Of a stretch of 64,000 nt of DNA, positions 40,707 to 49,600 are shown piece after piece. The stretch's first letter is position 1; each line of letters starts with the position of its first letter. Origin of the DNA: Billgrantia desiderata (lineage in GTDB: Bacteria; Pseudomonadota; Gammaproteobacteria; Pseudomonadales; Halomonadaceae); NCBI GenBank assembly GCA_011742915.1, contig JAAQTN010000001.1, forward strand, positions 62,001 to 126,000, read 5' to 3'. The notes below the pieces were generated by a model. That model saw only the letters and a program-made list of their open reading frames with translations. It was not told the origin of the DNA and searched no databases. Both the position numbers and the translations under genes were made by a program.

Positions 40707-41501
40707 ATGAACTATCCCGATATCGATCCCGTCGCCATCTCGCTCGGCCCCTTCCAGGTGCACTGGTATGGCCTGATGTACGTGATCGGCTTCGTCGGGG
40801 CCTGGTGGCTGGGACGCCGGCGGGCCCATCGCTTCGGCCTCACCCATGACGATGTCGGCGACCTGCTGTTCTATCTCGCCATCGGGGTGGTGGTCGGCGG
40901 TCGCCTCGGCTATGCGCTGTTCTACGGCATGGGCCAGTGGGCCGCCGACCCGCTGTGGGTGTTCCGCGTCTGGGACGGCGGCATGAGCTTTCACGGCGGG
41001 CTGATCGGCGTGCTGCTGGCCGCCCTCTGGTTCGCCCGCAAGAAGCGCATGGCCTTCTTCAGCCTGACCGATTTCTTCGCTCCTATGGTGCCGATCGGCC
41101 TGGGCGCCGGGCGTATTGGCAACTTCATCAACCGCGAATTGCCCGGTCGGGTCACCGAGATGCCCTGGGGCATGCCGTTCCCCGGCATGGGGCCGGAGCC
41201 GCGGCATCCGACGGCGCTGTACGAGGCCTTCCTCGAAGGCCTGGTGATGTTCGTCATCCTGTGGTGGGTGTCGGCCCAGCCGCGTCGGCGCGGGCTGGTG
41301 TCCGGCCTGTTCCTGCTGCTCTACGGAGTATTCCGCTTCGGCGTGGAGTTCTACCGCCTGCCGGATGCCCACATCGGCTACCTGGCCTTCGGCTGGTTCA
41401 CCATGGGCATGCTGCTGACCCTGCCGATGATCCTCTTCGGTATCGTGCTCATCGCCTGGTCGCGGCGTCAGCCGCTGGTGGGCGACAAGGCGATACAGTG
41501 A
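40707..41501 (+). CDS. lgt: Prolipoprotein diacylglyceryl transferase
   Basis: 264-residue inner-membrane enzyme transferring diacylglycerol from phosphatidylglycerol to the lipobox cysteine of prolipoproteins. Seven hydrophobic segments; the signature is [18 protein letters not shown] (about residues 135-152), with active-site His in FHGGLIGV (about 98-105). ATG 40707 gives the typical short periplasmic N-terminus; an in-frame start 18 codons upstream is unsupported. It precedes thyA and folA as in many gammaproteobacteria. Confidence 0.95.
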   Translation: MNYPDIDPVAISLGPFQVHWYGLMYVIGFVGAWWLGRRRAHRFGLTHDDVGDLLFYLAIGVVVGGRLGYALFYGMGQWAADPLWVFRVWDGGMSFHGGLIGVLLAALWFARKKRMAFFSLTDFFAPMVPIGLGAGRIGNFINRELPGRVTEMPWGMPFPGMGPEPRHPTALYEAFLEGLVMFVILWWVSAQPRRRGLVSGLFLLLYGVFRFGVEFYRLPDAHIGYLAFGWFTMGMLLTLPMILFGIVLIAWSRRQPLVGDKAIQ

Positions 41502-41569
41502 AACTCGATGACAGCGGGGCAGCGAAACTCGACGGGAGCTACGCAGCGATACTCGCCGAGAGTAGGAGA
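41498..41569 (+). repeat. Imperfect 24-bp tandem repeat between lgt and thyA
   Basis: Three imperfect 24-bp units at 41498-41521, 41522-41545 and 41546-41569, sharing the core GAAACTCGA; similarity falls from unit 1 to unit 3. The array begins in the last codons of lgt and continues into the 146-base gap before thyA. No gene function is evident. Confidence 0.55.
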
Positions 41570-41647
41570 GCGTGAGCGGAGGCGGTAGACTCACGGGTCA
41601 ATCGATCGACTGCCAATCGACCATCTTATAGATAGAGCCTTGCCAAG

Positions 41648-42523
41648 ATGCCTGACGACAACGCCCAGCTCGGACGACCCGCTACCGAGCGGGCCGCCCT
41701 TCAATCGCCACCCGAGCGACCCGCTCTCGAGCAGCCGTATCTGGACCTGATGCGGCAGGTGCTGGAGCAGGGCGTGGAGCGCGGCGACCGCACCGGGGTC
41801 GGTACGCGCTCTCTGTTCGGCCACCAGATGCGCTTCGACCTTTCCCGCGGTTTCCCGCTGGTGACCACCAAGAAGCTGCACCTGCGCTCGATCGTCCACG
41901 AGCTGCTGTGGTTCCTGCGTGGCGATACCAACATCGCCTATCTCAAGGAGAATGGGGTCAGCATCTGGGACGAGTGGGCCGACGCCAACGGCGATCTCGG
42001 CCCGGTCTACGGCTATCAGTGGCGCAGCTGGCCCGATCCCCGCGGCGGCCATGTGGATCAGATCGCCAAGCTGCTCGAGCAGTTGCGTACCAACCCCAGC
42101 TCGCGGCGGCTGATCGTCTCCGCCTGGAACCCGGCGCTGGTCGACGAGATGGCGCTGCCACCGTGCCACTGCCTGTTCCAGTTCTACGTGGCGGAAGGGC
42201 GGCTCTCCTGCCAGCTCTACCAGCGCAGCGCCGACATCTTCCTCGGGGTGCCGTTCAACATCGCCAGCTACGCGCTGCTGACCATGATGATCGCCCAGGT
42301 CGCCGGGCTCGAGCCTGGCGACTTCGTCCACACCCTGGGCGACGCGCACCTCTATCTCAATCACCTGGAGCAGGCCGAGCTGCAGCTCTCGCGCACCCCG
42401 CGGCCAGCGCCTCGGCTGGTGCTGGACCCCGGCGTCGACGACCTGTTCGCCTTCCGTTTCGAGCACATCGCCATCGAAGGCTACGACCCCCACCCTCATA
42501 TCAAGGCCGAGGTAGCGGTATGA
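41648..42523 (+). CDS. thyA: Thymidylate synthase
   Basis: 291-residue enzyme making dTMP from dUMP with methylene-tetrahydrofolate. Catalytic Cys is in [15 protein letters not shown]; RxRR-like phosphate contacts are [14 protein letters not shown], and [26 protein letters not shown] sequence is present as [13 protein letters not shown]. The protein has about 27 extra N-terminal residues ([17 protein letters not shown]) before the conserved start. The stop overlaps the folA start by 4 bases. Confidence 0.96.
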   Translation: MPDDNAQLGRPATERAALQSPPERPALEQPYLDLMRQVLEQGVERGDRTGVGTRSLFGHQMRFDLSRGFPLVTTKKLHLRSIVHELLWFLRGDTNIAYLKENGVSIWDEWADANGDLGPVYGYQWRSWPDPRGGHVDQIAKLLEQLRTNPSSRRLIVSAWNPALVDEMALPPCHCLFQFYVAEGRLSCQLYQRSADIFLGVPFNIASYALLTMMIAQVAGLEPGDFVHTLGDAHLYLNHLEQAELQLSRTPRPAPRLVLDPGVDDLFAFRFEHIAIEGYDPHPHIKAEVAV

Positions 42524-43038
42524 CCGACGAGACCCTGGTGCCGGTGGCGATGATCGCCGCGGTGTCGCGCAACGGCGTGATCGGCGTCGACAACAAGCTG
42601 CCCTGGCATCTGCCCGAGGATCTCAAGTTCTTCAAGCGCATGACCCAGGCCAAGCCGCTGATCATGGGTCGCAAGACCTTTGCCTCCATCGGTCGGCCGC
42701 TGCCGGGGCGGCTCAACATCGTGGTGACCCGCGATAAAAACTTTCGCCACGACGGCGTGCGGGTCTGCCACGATCTCGAATCGGCGCTGTTCCTGGCCGA
42801 CCAGCAGGCCACCATCGATGCCAGCGAGGAGATCATGGTGATGGGGGGCGGCGAGATCTATGCCCAGGCGCTGCCCCATGCCAGCCGCATCTACCTCACC
42901 GAGGTTGATGTCGAGGTGGAAGGCGACGCCCGCTTTCCCGAGCTGGACGAAAGCGAGTGGCAGGAGGTGCAACGGGTACCGGGTTCACCCAGCCCGGGAC
43001 AGCCGAGCTACAGTTTCGTGCAGTACCAGCGCTGCTGA
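42520..43038 (+). CDS. folA: Dihydrofolate reductase
   Basis: 172-residue NADPH-dependent reductase regenerating tetrahydrofolate consumed by ThyA. Motifs: [28 protein letters not shown] (active-site region, Asp/Glu position in PEDL), [21 protein letters not shown] and the NADPH loop [10 protein letters not shown]. The start ATG overlaps the thyA stop as ATGA, so the two folate-cycle genes are translationally coupled. Confidence 0.96.
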   Translation: MTDETLVPVAMIAAVSRNGVIGVDNKLPWHLPEDLKFFKRMTQAKPLIMGRKTFASIGRPLPGRLNIVVTRDKNFRHDGVRVCHDLESALFLADQQATIDASEEIMVMGGGEIYAQALPHASRIYLTEVDVEVEGDARFPELDESEWQEVQRVPGSPSPGQPSYSFVQYQRC

Positions 43039-43159
43039 ACTGCACATTTGTCAGCGCCTCGCTTGTGGCACACACTAGGCTGAGGCATGGAGCTGCCCCG
43101 TTCTCGCCACCCGTTCGATCGTCGTGTCGTCAACGTGAGCCCGCCAGGAGGATGCCGGT

Positions 43160-44314
43160 TTGATCGAAGAGCGTTCACGTCAACTGTTCGATGTCTTGGA
43201 GACCTGTGCCGACACGGCGCTCCATGAGCTGCGCAGCTATCGCGCAAGAATCCAGGAACTGGAGTCCCGTCTCGCCGAATCCGAAGCGCGGCAGCAGGAG
43301 CTCGAGGCGGCGCGCCTGGAGCTGATGGAAGAGAACCGCGAGCTGGACGAGCAGAACCGCGAGCTCGAGGAGGACAATGCCCGCCTGCGTGAACGCCTGC
43401 GCAAGGGCGAGCCGACCCCGGCGTTTCCCGGCCCCGCACGGCGCGCCCAGGGCCTGGCGGCGCTGATCGGGCAGCGACCGCGGGCGGAGGCCGCTCAGCA
43501 CGGCGAGTCGCCCGACTCCCAGGCCGCTGGCGGTAAAGACGATATAGACAAAGCGTCGGCAGCCGGCGGTAAAGGCGATGGCGGTAAAGATGGTGACGGT
43601 AAAGATAAAGAAGCAGCAATCAAGCCATCGACAGCGTTCGCTCCGGCAGGGGGCGTAGCCGTCGCTCCCTTCGCTCCGGCGTACGCTTCGGCCAGGGTGG
43701 CCTCGACTGAGCGCACGACCGACGAGCGTCAGGGCCAGCTTGCCATCGAGCAGGCGCCCTCCGCCGATGCCCTGCTGAAACAGTGGTACCAACGCTATCC
43801 CCATACCTTCTTCAAGGGGCATACGCGACCGCTCAAGGTCGGCATTCATCACGATCTTGCCGCACGCGAGCCCTGGCCCGAAAAGCTGGTGCGCCGCGCG
43901 CTGGCCGGCTACGTCAACCTGCCGCGCTACCTCAAGGCGGTGCGGGAAGGCGCCGAGCGCATCGATCTCGACGGCGCTCCCGCCGGCGACGTGGATCCCC
44001 AGGCCGCCGAACATGCCAAGCGCAAGCTGGAGCGGTTGCAGAACGAGCGGCGCGAGCGCGGCCACCCGGCGAGTGCCGCCCCGAAGCGGGGCAGCGGCAA
44101 GGCGAGTTCCGGCCGCAGCCGCGCCGTTGCGGCAGGCTCCCGGATGAGTGACAAAGCCCGCCCTCAGGCGCAGGAAAGTGCGTCGCCCAAGGCGGCCGGC
44201 CCCGTAGCGGAAGCGGCCGACGCCAGGGCCACGCCGGCCGATCCCGAACAGCGCCTGGAGGCCAAGCTTTCGGCGCTGCTGGCCAAGCACGGCAGCAGCC
44301 GCAAGGGGAGCTGA
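43160..44314 (+). CDS. ProQ/FinO-family RNA-binding protein with N-terminal coiled coil
   Basis: 384 residues. The N-terminus (5-85) is a strongly heptad-patterned coiled coil rich in Glu/Leu/Arg. Residues 110-200 are a low-complexity linker with Gly-Lys-Asp repeats. The ProQ/FinO RNA-chaperone domain spans about 201-295 (LLKQWYQRYPHTFF, KPLKVGIHHDLA-like RPLKVGIHHDLA, RRALAGYVNLPRYLKAV). A basic, disordered tail follows. ProQ proteins bind structured sRNAs and mRNA 3' ends. Start is TTG at 43160, set by AGGAGG 7 bases upstream. The coiled coil suggests self-association, unlike E. coli ProQ. Confidence 0.85.
   Translation: MIEERSRQLFDVLETCADTALHELRSYRARIQELESRLAESEARQQELEAARLELMEENRELDEQNRELEEDNARLRERLRKGEPTPAFPGPARRAQGLAALIGQRPRAEAAQHGESPDSQAAGGKDDIDKASAAGGKGDGGKDGDGKDKEAAIKPSTAFAPAGGVAVAPFAPAYASARVASTERTTDERQGQLAIEQAPSADALLKQWYQRYPHTFFKGHTRPLKVGIHHDLAAREPWPEKLVRRALAGYVNLPRYLKAVREGAERIDLDGAPAGDVDPQAAEHAKRKLERLQNERRERGHPASAAPKRGSGKASSGRSRAVAAGSRMSDKARPQAQESASPKAAGPVAEAADARATPADPEQRLEAKLSALLAKHGSSRKGS
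43531..43611 (+). repeat. GGTAAAG-rich low-complexity array in the ProQ-family gene
   Basis: Degenerate array of GGTAAAGAY/GGCGAT units, with GGTAAAG recurring at about 43532, 43568, 43583 and 43598. It is AT-richer than flanking DNA and encodes the Gly-Lys-Asp linker (residues about 124-151). Irregular spacing in multiples of three preserves the frame. Confidence 0.65.
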
Positions 44315-44726
44315 AGCCAGCCCGAACGAAGCGTAGAAAGCCCGTCGCTTGTCAGCGCTGTATCAGCGAGGCATGATGTGCGGGCTCATCGCTGCCAGGC
44401 AGATCGACTGCCATGCCTGCAGCACGCGGTTCAGGGAGCGGGAGCGCCCAGGACCGCAAAAGCAGGGTAAAGTTCCGTCGGGGAGGCGGGCATCATAGGA
44501 AAACAGTGTTTTTTCTTATTGCGTTCCGATTTTTCCCGGTATAGAGTTCTACCTGCGAGCATTGGACTATAACAAGGCTTCGCTGCGGTCATGACCGGCC
44601 CCCGGCCCTTCCTGGGAAGGAACCGAGCCAAGCACGGCGGGACCCATGCCCGGCAAGCTACCTGCACCGATCACCGATTCGTGCAGTAACGATCGAAACA
44701 GTAAGCTAGTGAAAGGAACTATCGCG
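44315..44726 (+). promoter_or_regulatory. Porin upstream region
   Basis: 412 bases without a convincing gene. Bases 44490-44580 are markedly AT-rich, with T-runs, TATAGA at 44540-44545 and TATAAC at 44568-44573 as -10-like hexamers; neither has a good -35 at 16-18 bases. This suits a strong, possibly activator-dependent porin promoter with a leader of 140-180 bases. AAGGA lies before the porin ATG. Nothing diagnostic for OmpR or other regulators was recognised. Confidence 0.4.
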
Positions 44727-45851
44727 ATGAAAAAGACACTGTTAGCGACTGCCATTGCCGGCGCCCTGGGCGTCACCGCTGCCGCTCAGGCTGCTACCGT
44801 TTACGACCAGGACGGCACTCAGGTCGACGTCTACGGTCGTATCAATCTCGGTGTGACCACTGGTGGCATCCAGAGCGAAGAGCCTGATGCAGCTAAGACC
44901 GACGGCTCCGAGTTCGTCGACGTTTTCTCCCGCTTCGGCTTCCGTGCCCGCCATCAGGTAGCCCCGGACCTCCAGGCCTTCGCCAACATGGAGTTCCGTC
45001 CGAACCTGGCTCGCCAGAACAGCAGCTCCATGGCCATCCGCAACTCCTTCCTGGGTATTCGCGGCGACCAGTGGGGTATGGTGCGCATCGGTAACTTCGA
45101 CGGCGTTCTCTACCAAGCCGTGACCGGTAAGTTCGACATTCAGGAGTATGAAGGTTTCACTTCTACCAGCGGCGGTGCTGTCAGCTCCCGCGGTGATTCC
45201 TTCCAGTACTCCACGCCGGTGCTGGGTGGCTTCCAGGCCCACGTACAGGCCAAGCACCTGAGCGGTAACGGTGCTGAAGTGGGCGCGCAGGACAACTCCT
45301 CCACCCTGAGCTGGCAGGCGGCTGTCAACTACACTTGGCAGGACCTCTATCTGGCTGCCGGTTACAACCAGTCCAAGGCCGAGCGTGAAGATCGCGGCTA
45401 CCGTTATCGTGGTGCGGCCGGCACTCGTGGCAACCCCGCCGGTGAGGACATCTGGGCAGCTGCTGCTATCTATCAATTCACCCCGGCTTTCCGCGCTGGT
45501 GTGAAGTATGAAGACGTGACGGACACCTTCAGCACTGAAGAGCTGAATGATCGTGTTGCTGCTGGCTTTATCACTGCTGATCAGGCGGCTGGCGCCATCG
45601 ACAACATGTGGACCCTGATGGGTGTGTTCGACTACGGTATGGGCGAAATCTACGCCGACTACAACCGTATTCGTTCCGTCCACGAGGGTACCGATAGCCG
45701 TAACGCCTGGACCCTGGGCGCCAACTATCGCTTCAGCCGTCCGATGTACGTCTGGGCCGAAATCGTCGACTACGATTTCGATTCCGACGACAGCATCAGC
45801 GACCTGAACGACGATCTGCGCTTCACCGTCGGTCTGCGCTACGACTTCTAA
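44727..45851 (+). CDS. Gram-negative porin
   Basis: 374-residue outer-membrane beta-barrel (general porin, Porin_4 type). The signal peptide MKKTLLATAIAGALGVTAAAQA is followed by TVYDQDGTQVDVYGRINLGV, the usual first strand. Acidic loops, a recurring pattern of alternating hydrophobic residues and a terminal Phe (TVGLRYDF) support insertion by the BAM complex. Codon use shifts to T-ending, translation-optimised codons compared with neighbours, indicating high expression. It is a single-gene unit between an AT-rich promoter region and a strong terminator. The N-terminal start is fixed by AAGGA and the signal peptide. Confidence 0.94.
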   Translation: MKKTLLATAIAGALGVTAAAQAATVYDQDGTQVDVYGRINLGVTTGGIQSEEPDAAKTDGSEFVDVFSRFGFRARHQVAPDLQAFANMEFRPNLARQNSSSMAIRNSFLGIRGDQWGMVRIGNFDGVLYQAVTGKFDIQEYEGFTSTSGGAVSSRGDSFQYSTPVLGGFQAHVQAKHLSGNGAEVGAQDNSSTLSWQAAVNYTWQDLYLAAGYNQSKAEREDRGYRYRGAAGTRGNPAGEDIWAAAAIYQFTPAFRAGVKYEDVTDTFSTEELNDRVAAGFITADQAAGAIDNMWTLMGVFDYGMGEIYADYNRIRSVHEGTDSRNAWTLGANYRFSRPMYVWAEIVDYDFDSDDSISDLNDDLRFTVGLRYDF

Positions 45852-45894
45852 GTCGAGCCCAAGCTGACTGCAACACGTCGCTTCAGCGACGACG

Positions 45895-45923
45895 AAACCG
45901 GCCCTTCGGGGCCGGTTTTTTTT
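45895..45923 (+). terminator. Intrinsic terminator after the porin gene
   Basis: Stem AACCGGCCC/GGGCCGGTT closed by a stable TTCG tetraloop (loop 45905-45908), followed by eight T residues (45916-45923). A textbook rho-independent terminator. Confidence 0.95.
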
Positions 45924-46032
45924 CGACTGTGGTCACGTCTGCCGGCCAGGCCGTGCAGCATATGGGCTGCCGATGACGCTTTTCTGATAGACTGGCTCGC
46001 CTTTACGTTCCGGAACCCGATGAGGAGTGACC

Positions 46033-46836
46033 TTGGAGCTTATCTGGTTGGCCTATGTGGCCTTGGGTGCGGTGGTCGGTATCATGGCCGGCCTGTTGGG
46101 CGTTGGCGGCGGCGGCATCATGGTGCCGATACTGACCGCGCTGTTCCTCACCCAGGGGGTGCCTCTCGAGCATCTGGCTCACCTGGCGTTGGGTACCTCG
46201 ATGGCCGCCATCATTCCCGCTTCCACGGCGAGCCTGCTCTCCCACCGCCGCCACGGCGCCGTGCGCTGGGAGATCGTGCGCTACCTGACCCCCGGCATTC
46301 TGATAGGCACCTTTCTGGCCACCTTCATTGCCGCCTTGCTGCCAACCCGGGGCCTGGCGATCTTCTTCGCCTGCTTCATGATCTTCATGTCGCTGCAAAT
46401 GCTGGCCAATATCAAGCCAAAGCCGACGCGTAACCTTCCAGGGGCGGTCGGCCTCGGCGGTGCAGGGCTGGGGATCGGCGGTATCTCGGCGCTGGTGGCC
46501 ATTGGCGGCGGCTCGCTGACCGTGCCGTTCCTGACCTGGTGCAACGTCAAGCTGCCCCAGGCCATCGGCACCTCCGCCGCCGTCGGCCTGCCCATCGCCC
46601 TGGCCGGTGCCCTGGGCTACGTGATCAACGGCTGGGCTACCCCCGGGCTGCCCGGCGCCGCGCTGGGCTTCGTCTACCTGCCGGCACTGCTGTTGATGGC
46701 TCCCTTCAGCATGCTGATGGCGCCGGTGGGGGCCAGGCTGGCGCATCGCCTGCCGGTGGCACTGCTCAAGCGGATTTTCGCGGTCATGATGATGGGGCTG
46801 GCGCTGCAGATGGTGTACACCGTGTTCACTGCCTGA
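46033..46836 (+). CDS. Sulfite exporter TauE/SafE-family permease
   Basis: 267-residue inner-membrane protein with about eight hydrophobic segments in two repeats, each with the family's Gly-rich motif (GIMAGLLGVGGGGIMVPIL and GGISALVAIGGGSLTVPFL). TauE/SafE proteins export sulfite, sulfoacetate or other small organic anions; the substrate is unknown here. Two non-ATG starts are possible: TTG 46033 (AGGAG 5 bases upstream, preferred) or GTG 46027, which would crowd the ribosome-binding site. Together with the FNR-type gene downstream there is no proof of co-transcription. Confidence 0.85.
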   Translation: MELIWLAYVALGAVVGIMAGLLGVGGGGIMVPILTALFLTQGVPLEHLAHLALGTSMAAIIPASTASLLSHRRHGAVRWEIVRYLTPGILIGTFLATFIAALLPTRGLAIFFACFMIFMSLQMLANIKPKPTRNLPGAVGLGGAGLGIGGISALVAIGGGSLTVPFLTWCNVKLPQAIGTSAAVGLPIALAGALGYVINGWATPGLPGAALGFVYLPALLLMAPFSMLMAPVGARLAHRLPVALLKRIFAVMMMGLALQMVYTVFTA

Positions 46837-46863
46837 TACCGCTGCTTTCGTTCCATGAAGCTC

Positions 46864-46877
46864 TTGATGTAGATCAA
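46864..46877. promoter_or_regulatory. FNR/ANR box upstream of fnr
   Basis: TTGAT-GTAG-ATCAA, a perfect match to the FNR/ANR consensus TTGAT-N4-ATCAA. It is centred about 124 bases upstream of the fnr ATG, in the gap after the TauE/SafE gene. Autoregulation by FNR is the simplest reading. Confidence 0.75.
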
Positions 46878-46994
46878 CGGAAGAAACGTTTTGTCGCCGA
46901 GCGGGGCGGCGCGGCGGGACAAGCGCAACGCAGCAGGCCAGAATCGAAGTCTCCCAGTGTGACCCAACGTGAGACCGAGGTAAGGAGTGCGCTC

Positions 46995-47741
46995 ATGAAA
47001 CCCCGGCCCGCCCAGCGGCCACGCCCCGCCGTGCCCCGCTGCGAGCGCTGCACCCTGCATGCCCGCTGCCTGCCGCTGGGGCTCGAGTTCGATGCCCTGC
47101 AGTCCTTCGATGACATCATCCGGCTGCCGCAGGCGCTCAAGCGCGGTCAGGCACTGATGCGCCAAGGGGCGCCCTTCACCAGCCTCTATGTGGTGCGCTC
47201 CGGCAGCCTCAAGCAAACGGTGGCGCAGCCCGGCCAGCGCGATCAGGTCACTCACTTTCATCTGCCGGGGGAGATCGTCGGCCTGGATGCCATCGGCGAG
47301 GCGAGCTGCCATGGCAGCGTGGTGGCGCTGGAGAGCGCCTTCGTCTGCGAGCTGCCGTTCACGCTGTTGGAAGTCCTCGCCGAGCGGCTGCCGGAGCTGC
47401 GCGGGCGACTCTATCGTTGCATGAGCCGCGAGCTGCGCCGCGATCAGCGCATGATGTGCCTGCTCTCGGGGCGCACCGCCGACCAGCGCCTGGCGAGTTT
47501 CCTGCTCGGCCTCTCCGAGCGCTTCAGCGCCCGGGGCTTGTCGCCCTACCGTTTCTTTCTCTCCATGTCGCGCTCGGACATCGGCAGCTACCTTGGCCTG
47601 GCGCTGGAGACCGTCAGCCGGGTGTTGGCACGCTTCCAGGAGCAGGGTGTCATTGCCGTGGCCGGTCGCGAACTCACCATCAGCGACATCGAAGCGCTCG
47701 AAGGTCTGGCGCTGGCTAGCGCCCCCATGACGCCTGCTTGA
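46995..47741 (+). CDS. fnr: FNR/ANR-type oxygen-responsive transcription regulator
   Basis: 248-residue Crp/Fnr-family regulator with the oxygen-sensing cysteines: N-terminal CERCTLHARC (CxxCx5C) and a fourth Cys in the segment SAFVCELPF, corresponding to E. coli Cys122. These bind a [4Fe-4S] cluster that dimerises the protein when oxygen is absent. The cyclic-nucleotide-like beta-roll is in the middle and the HTH at the C-terminus is MSRSDIGSYLGLALETVSRVLARF. TAAGGAG is 7 bases upstream of the ATG. A perfect FNR box lies upstream. The stop overlaps the convergent LysR gene by 26 bases. Confidence 0.92.
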   Translation: MKPRPAQRPRPAVPRCERCTLHARCLPLGLEFDALQSFDDIIRLPQALKRGQALMRQGAPFTSLYVVRSGSLKQTVAQPGQRDQVTHFHLPGEIVGLDAIGEASCHGSVVALESAFVCELPFTLLEVLAERLPELRGRLYRCMSRELRRDQRMMCLLSGRTADQRLASFLLGLSERFSARGLSPYRFFLSMSRSDIGSYLGLALETVSRVLARFQEQGVIAVAGRELTISDIEALEGLALASAPMTPA

Positions 47742-48609
47742 CCACCTGCCGAATCGTCTCGGCCATGAAGCGGCTGGCGGGGGAGCGCTGTGCCTGTTGC
47801 GACCACAGCAGGCCCGGCGTGCGTACCGGGGTGGGGCTCTCCAGCGGGATGGCTTTCACTCCGGGCTCGTTGCCCAGCGCGTTCTCCGCCACGATGCTGC
47901 ACAGATCGGTGCGCCGCACCAGTTCGATCATGGGGGAGATGGCGTTGAGCTCGGCGACGATCTGCGGACGCGCGCCGGCGGCGGCGAAGCACTCGTCGAG
48001 CATCTGGCGGGTCGAGAAGTGTGGCGCCAGCAGCGTCATACGCGCGCCGTTCAGCTCGACCATGCGCAGCCGCTTGCGCCGGGCCAGCGGATGGTCGTTG
48101 GCCACGATCAGCTTCAGCTCCTCGTTGTAGAGCGGCTCGAAGCGTAGCCCGCGGGGAATGGCCGGACGGTAGGAGATGCCCAGATCCAGGTAGCCGTCGA
48201 CCAGCCCCTCGCTGATCTGATCTCCCGAAAGCTCTTCCACTACCACCTTCACACGCGGCAGGCGCTGCATGAAACGCGAGAGGCAAAGCGGGATCAGCTG
48301 CACGTTGAAGCTGTGGGTGGCGGCGATGCGCAGCTCGCCGCTCAGGTCATCGGGGGCTTCCTTCAAGGCGCCCACGGCCTGATCGACCTGACGCAGGATA
48401 GGCACCACGTGCTCGTGAAAGCTCTGGCCCGCCTCGGTGAGCGTCACCCGCTTGCCGATCCGCGCGAACAGCGGCTGGCCCAGCTCCTCTTCCAGCTGAC
48501 GGATCTGGTGGGAAAGCGTCGACTGGGTGACGTGCACCTTTTCGGCGGCCCGGGTGAAGTTGAGCGTCTCCGCAATGGCCAGAAAGTACCTTATGTGGCG
48601 AAGTTCCAT
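47716..48609 (-). CDS. LysR-family transcriptional regulator
   Basis: 297-residue LysR-type regulator (CynR/OxyR-like N-terminus). HTH: MELRHIRYFLAIAETLNF, then TRAAEKVHVTQSTLSHQIRQ (residues about 18-38). The effector domain follows. It is divergent from the citryl-CoA-lyase/CoA-transferase/dioxygenase/TRAP cluster across 175 bases, the usual arrangement for a LysR regulator controlling a catabolic operon. The effector is unknown. Its 3' end overlaps the end of fnr on the other strand. Confidence 0.9.
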   Translation of the reverse strand: MELRHIRYFLAIAETLNFTRAAEKVHVTQSTLSHQIRQLEEELGQPLFARIGKRVTLTEAGQSFHEHVVPILRQVDQAVGALKEAPDDLSGELRIAATHSFNVQLIPLCLSRFMQRLPRVKVVVEELSGDQISEGLVDGYLDLGISYRPAIPRGLRFEPLYNEELKLIVANDHPLARRKRLRMVELNGARMTLLAPHFSTRQMLDECFAAAGARPQIVAELNAISPMIELVRRTDLCSIVAENALGNEPGVKAIPLESPTPVRTPGLLWSQQAQRSPASRFMAETIRQVVKQASWGR

Positions 48610-48679
48610 GCAAGCTCCGCTGTCGTGGCGTCATCAATCGATGGTGTCACTCGTTTTTATGTAAATTTATCATTTTTGT

Positions 48680-48691
48680 CCATCGTGATGG
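48680..48691. promoter_or_regulatory. Short palindrome in the LysR/citryl-CoA-lyase-like gap
   Basis: CCATCGTGATGG, 5-bp arms around GT, within an AT-rich gap (48610-48784) between the divergent LysR and catabolic genes; a related CATCAATCGATGG word lies about 50 bases toward the LysR gene. Position suits a LysR recognition site, but the T-N11-A pattern is degenerate. Confidence 0.35.
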
Positions 48692-48784
48692 CGTCTTATG
48701 TTGTTCCAACACAAGCGTTACACATCACGAGCGTGGGTGCCGCTCCGGCATGACTCGCTCGCATCTGCCACGCGGAGCCAAAGC

Positions 48785-49600
48785 ATGAAGATCGGGCGCG
48801 AGACAATTCCAAGAACCGCCATCAGCACCTCCAACGCCGACACCATCGTGGTGCGCGGCAAGGACCTCAGCGCCGAGCTGATCGGCCACACCACCTTCAC
48901 CGACTACTTCCTGATGCTGCTCGACGGCAAGCCGGCCAGCGATGTCCGCCGCCGGGTGCTGGACGCCACGCTGGTAGCCATCGCCGAGCACGGCCTGGTG
49001 CCCAGCGTGCAGGCCAGCCGCATGACCTATGCCGCTGCCCCCGAGGCGCTGCAGGGCGCGGTGGCGGCGGGGCTGCTGGGCTGCGGCTCGGTGATCCTCG
49101 GCGCCTCGCAGGCGGCGGGGGAGCTGTTCGCCGAGATCGCCGGTGAGGTCGATGGGGGCAAGTCCCTCGAAGGCGCCGTGCACGACGTGGTGAGCGCGCG
49201 GCGCGCCCGCCGCGAAGCGATTCCCGGCTACGGTCACCCGCTGCACAAGGATCGCGACCCGCGCGTCGAGGCGCTGTTCGGTGTGGCGCGGGAGGCGGGC
49301 GCCGAGCTGCGCTACGTGGAGATCGCCGAGGCCGTGGAGCGGGCCATTCCCGGTATCGTCGGCAAGCAGCTCAAGCTCAACGTCTCCGCCGCCATTCCCG
49401 CCGTGCTGCTGGGGGCGGGCTTTCCGCTCAAGGCGCTGCGCGGCGTGCCGCTGCTGGCACGCACCGCCGGGCTGATCGCCCACCTGCTGGAGGAGGCCGA
49501 ACGGCCCTGCGGCTTCGCGCTCTCCTATCAGGCGGCGCAGCGGGTCGAGTACACCGGTGAGGTGCCGCCGGGCTTCACCCAGGAAGGGGGGCAGTCATGA
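48785..49600 (+). CDS. Citryl-CoA-lyase-like protein (citrate-synthase fold)
   Basis: 271 residues, about half the size of citrate synthase and the right size for the citryl-CoA lyase module found at the C-terminus of ATP-citrate lyase. The conserved YGHPLHKDRDPRVEALF segment (His/Asp of the active site) and RYVEIAEAVERAIPGIVGKQLKLNVSAAI support the fold. Such enzymes cleave a 3-hydroxy-3-carboxyacyl-CoA into acetyl-CoA and an oxo acid. The next gene, a CoA-transferase, overlaps the stop by 4 bases and would form its substrate. The true substrate is unknown. Confidence 0.8.
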   Translation: MKIGRETIPRTAISTSNADTIVVRGKDLSAELIGHTTFTDYFLMLLDGKPASDVRRRVLDATLVAIAEHGLVPSVQASRMTYAAAPEALQGAVAAGLLGCGSVILGASQAAGELFAEIAGEVDGGKSLEGAVHDVVSARRARREAIPGYGHPLHKDRDPRVEALFGVAREAGAELRYVEIAEAVERAIPGIVGKQLKLNVSAAIPAVLLGAGFPLKALRGVPLLARTAGLIAHLLEEAERPCGFALSYQAAQRVEYTGEVPPGFTQEGGQS

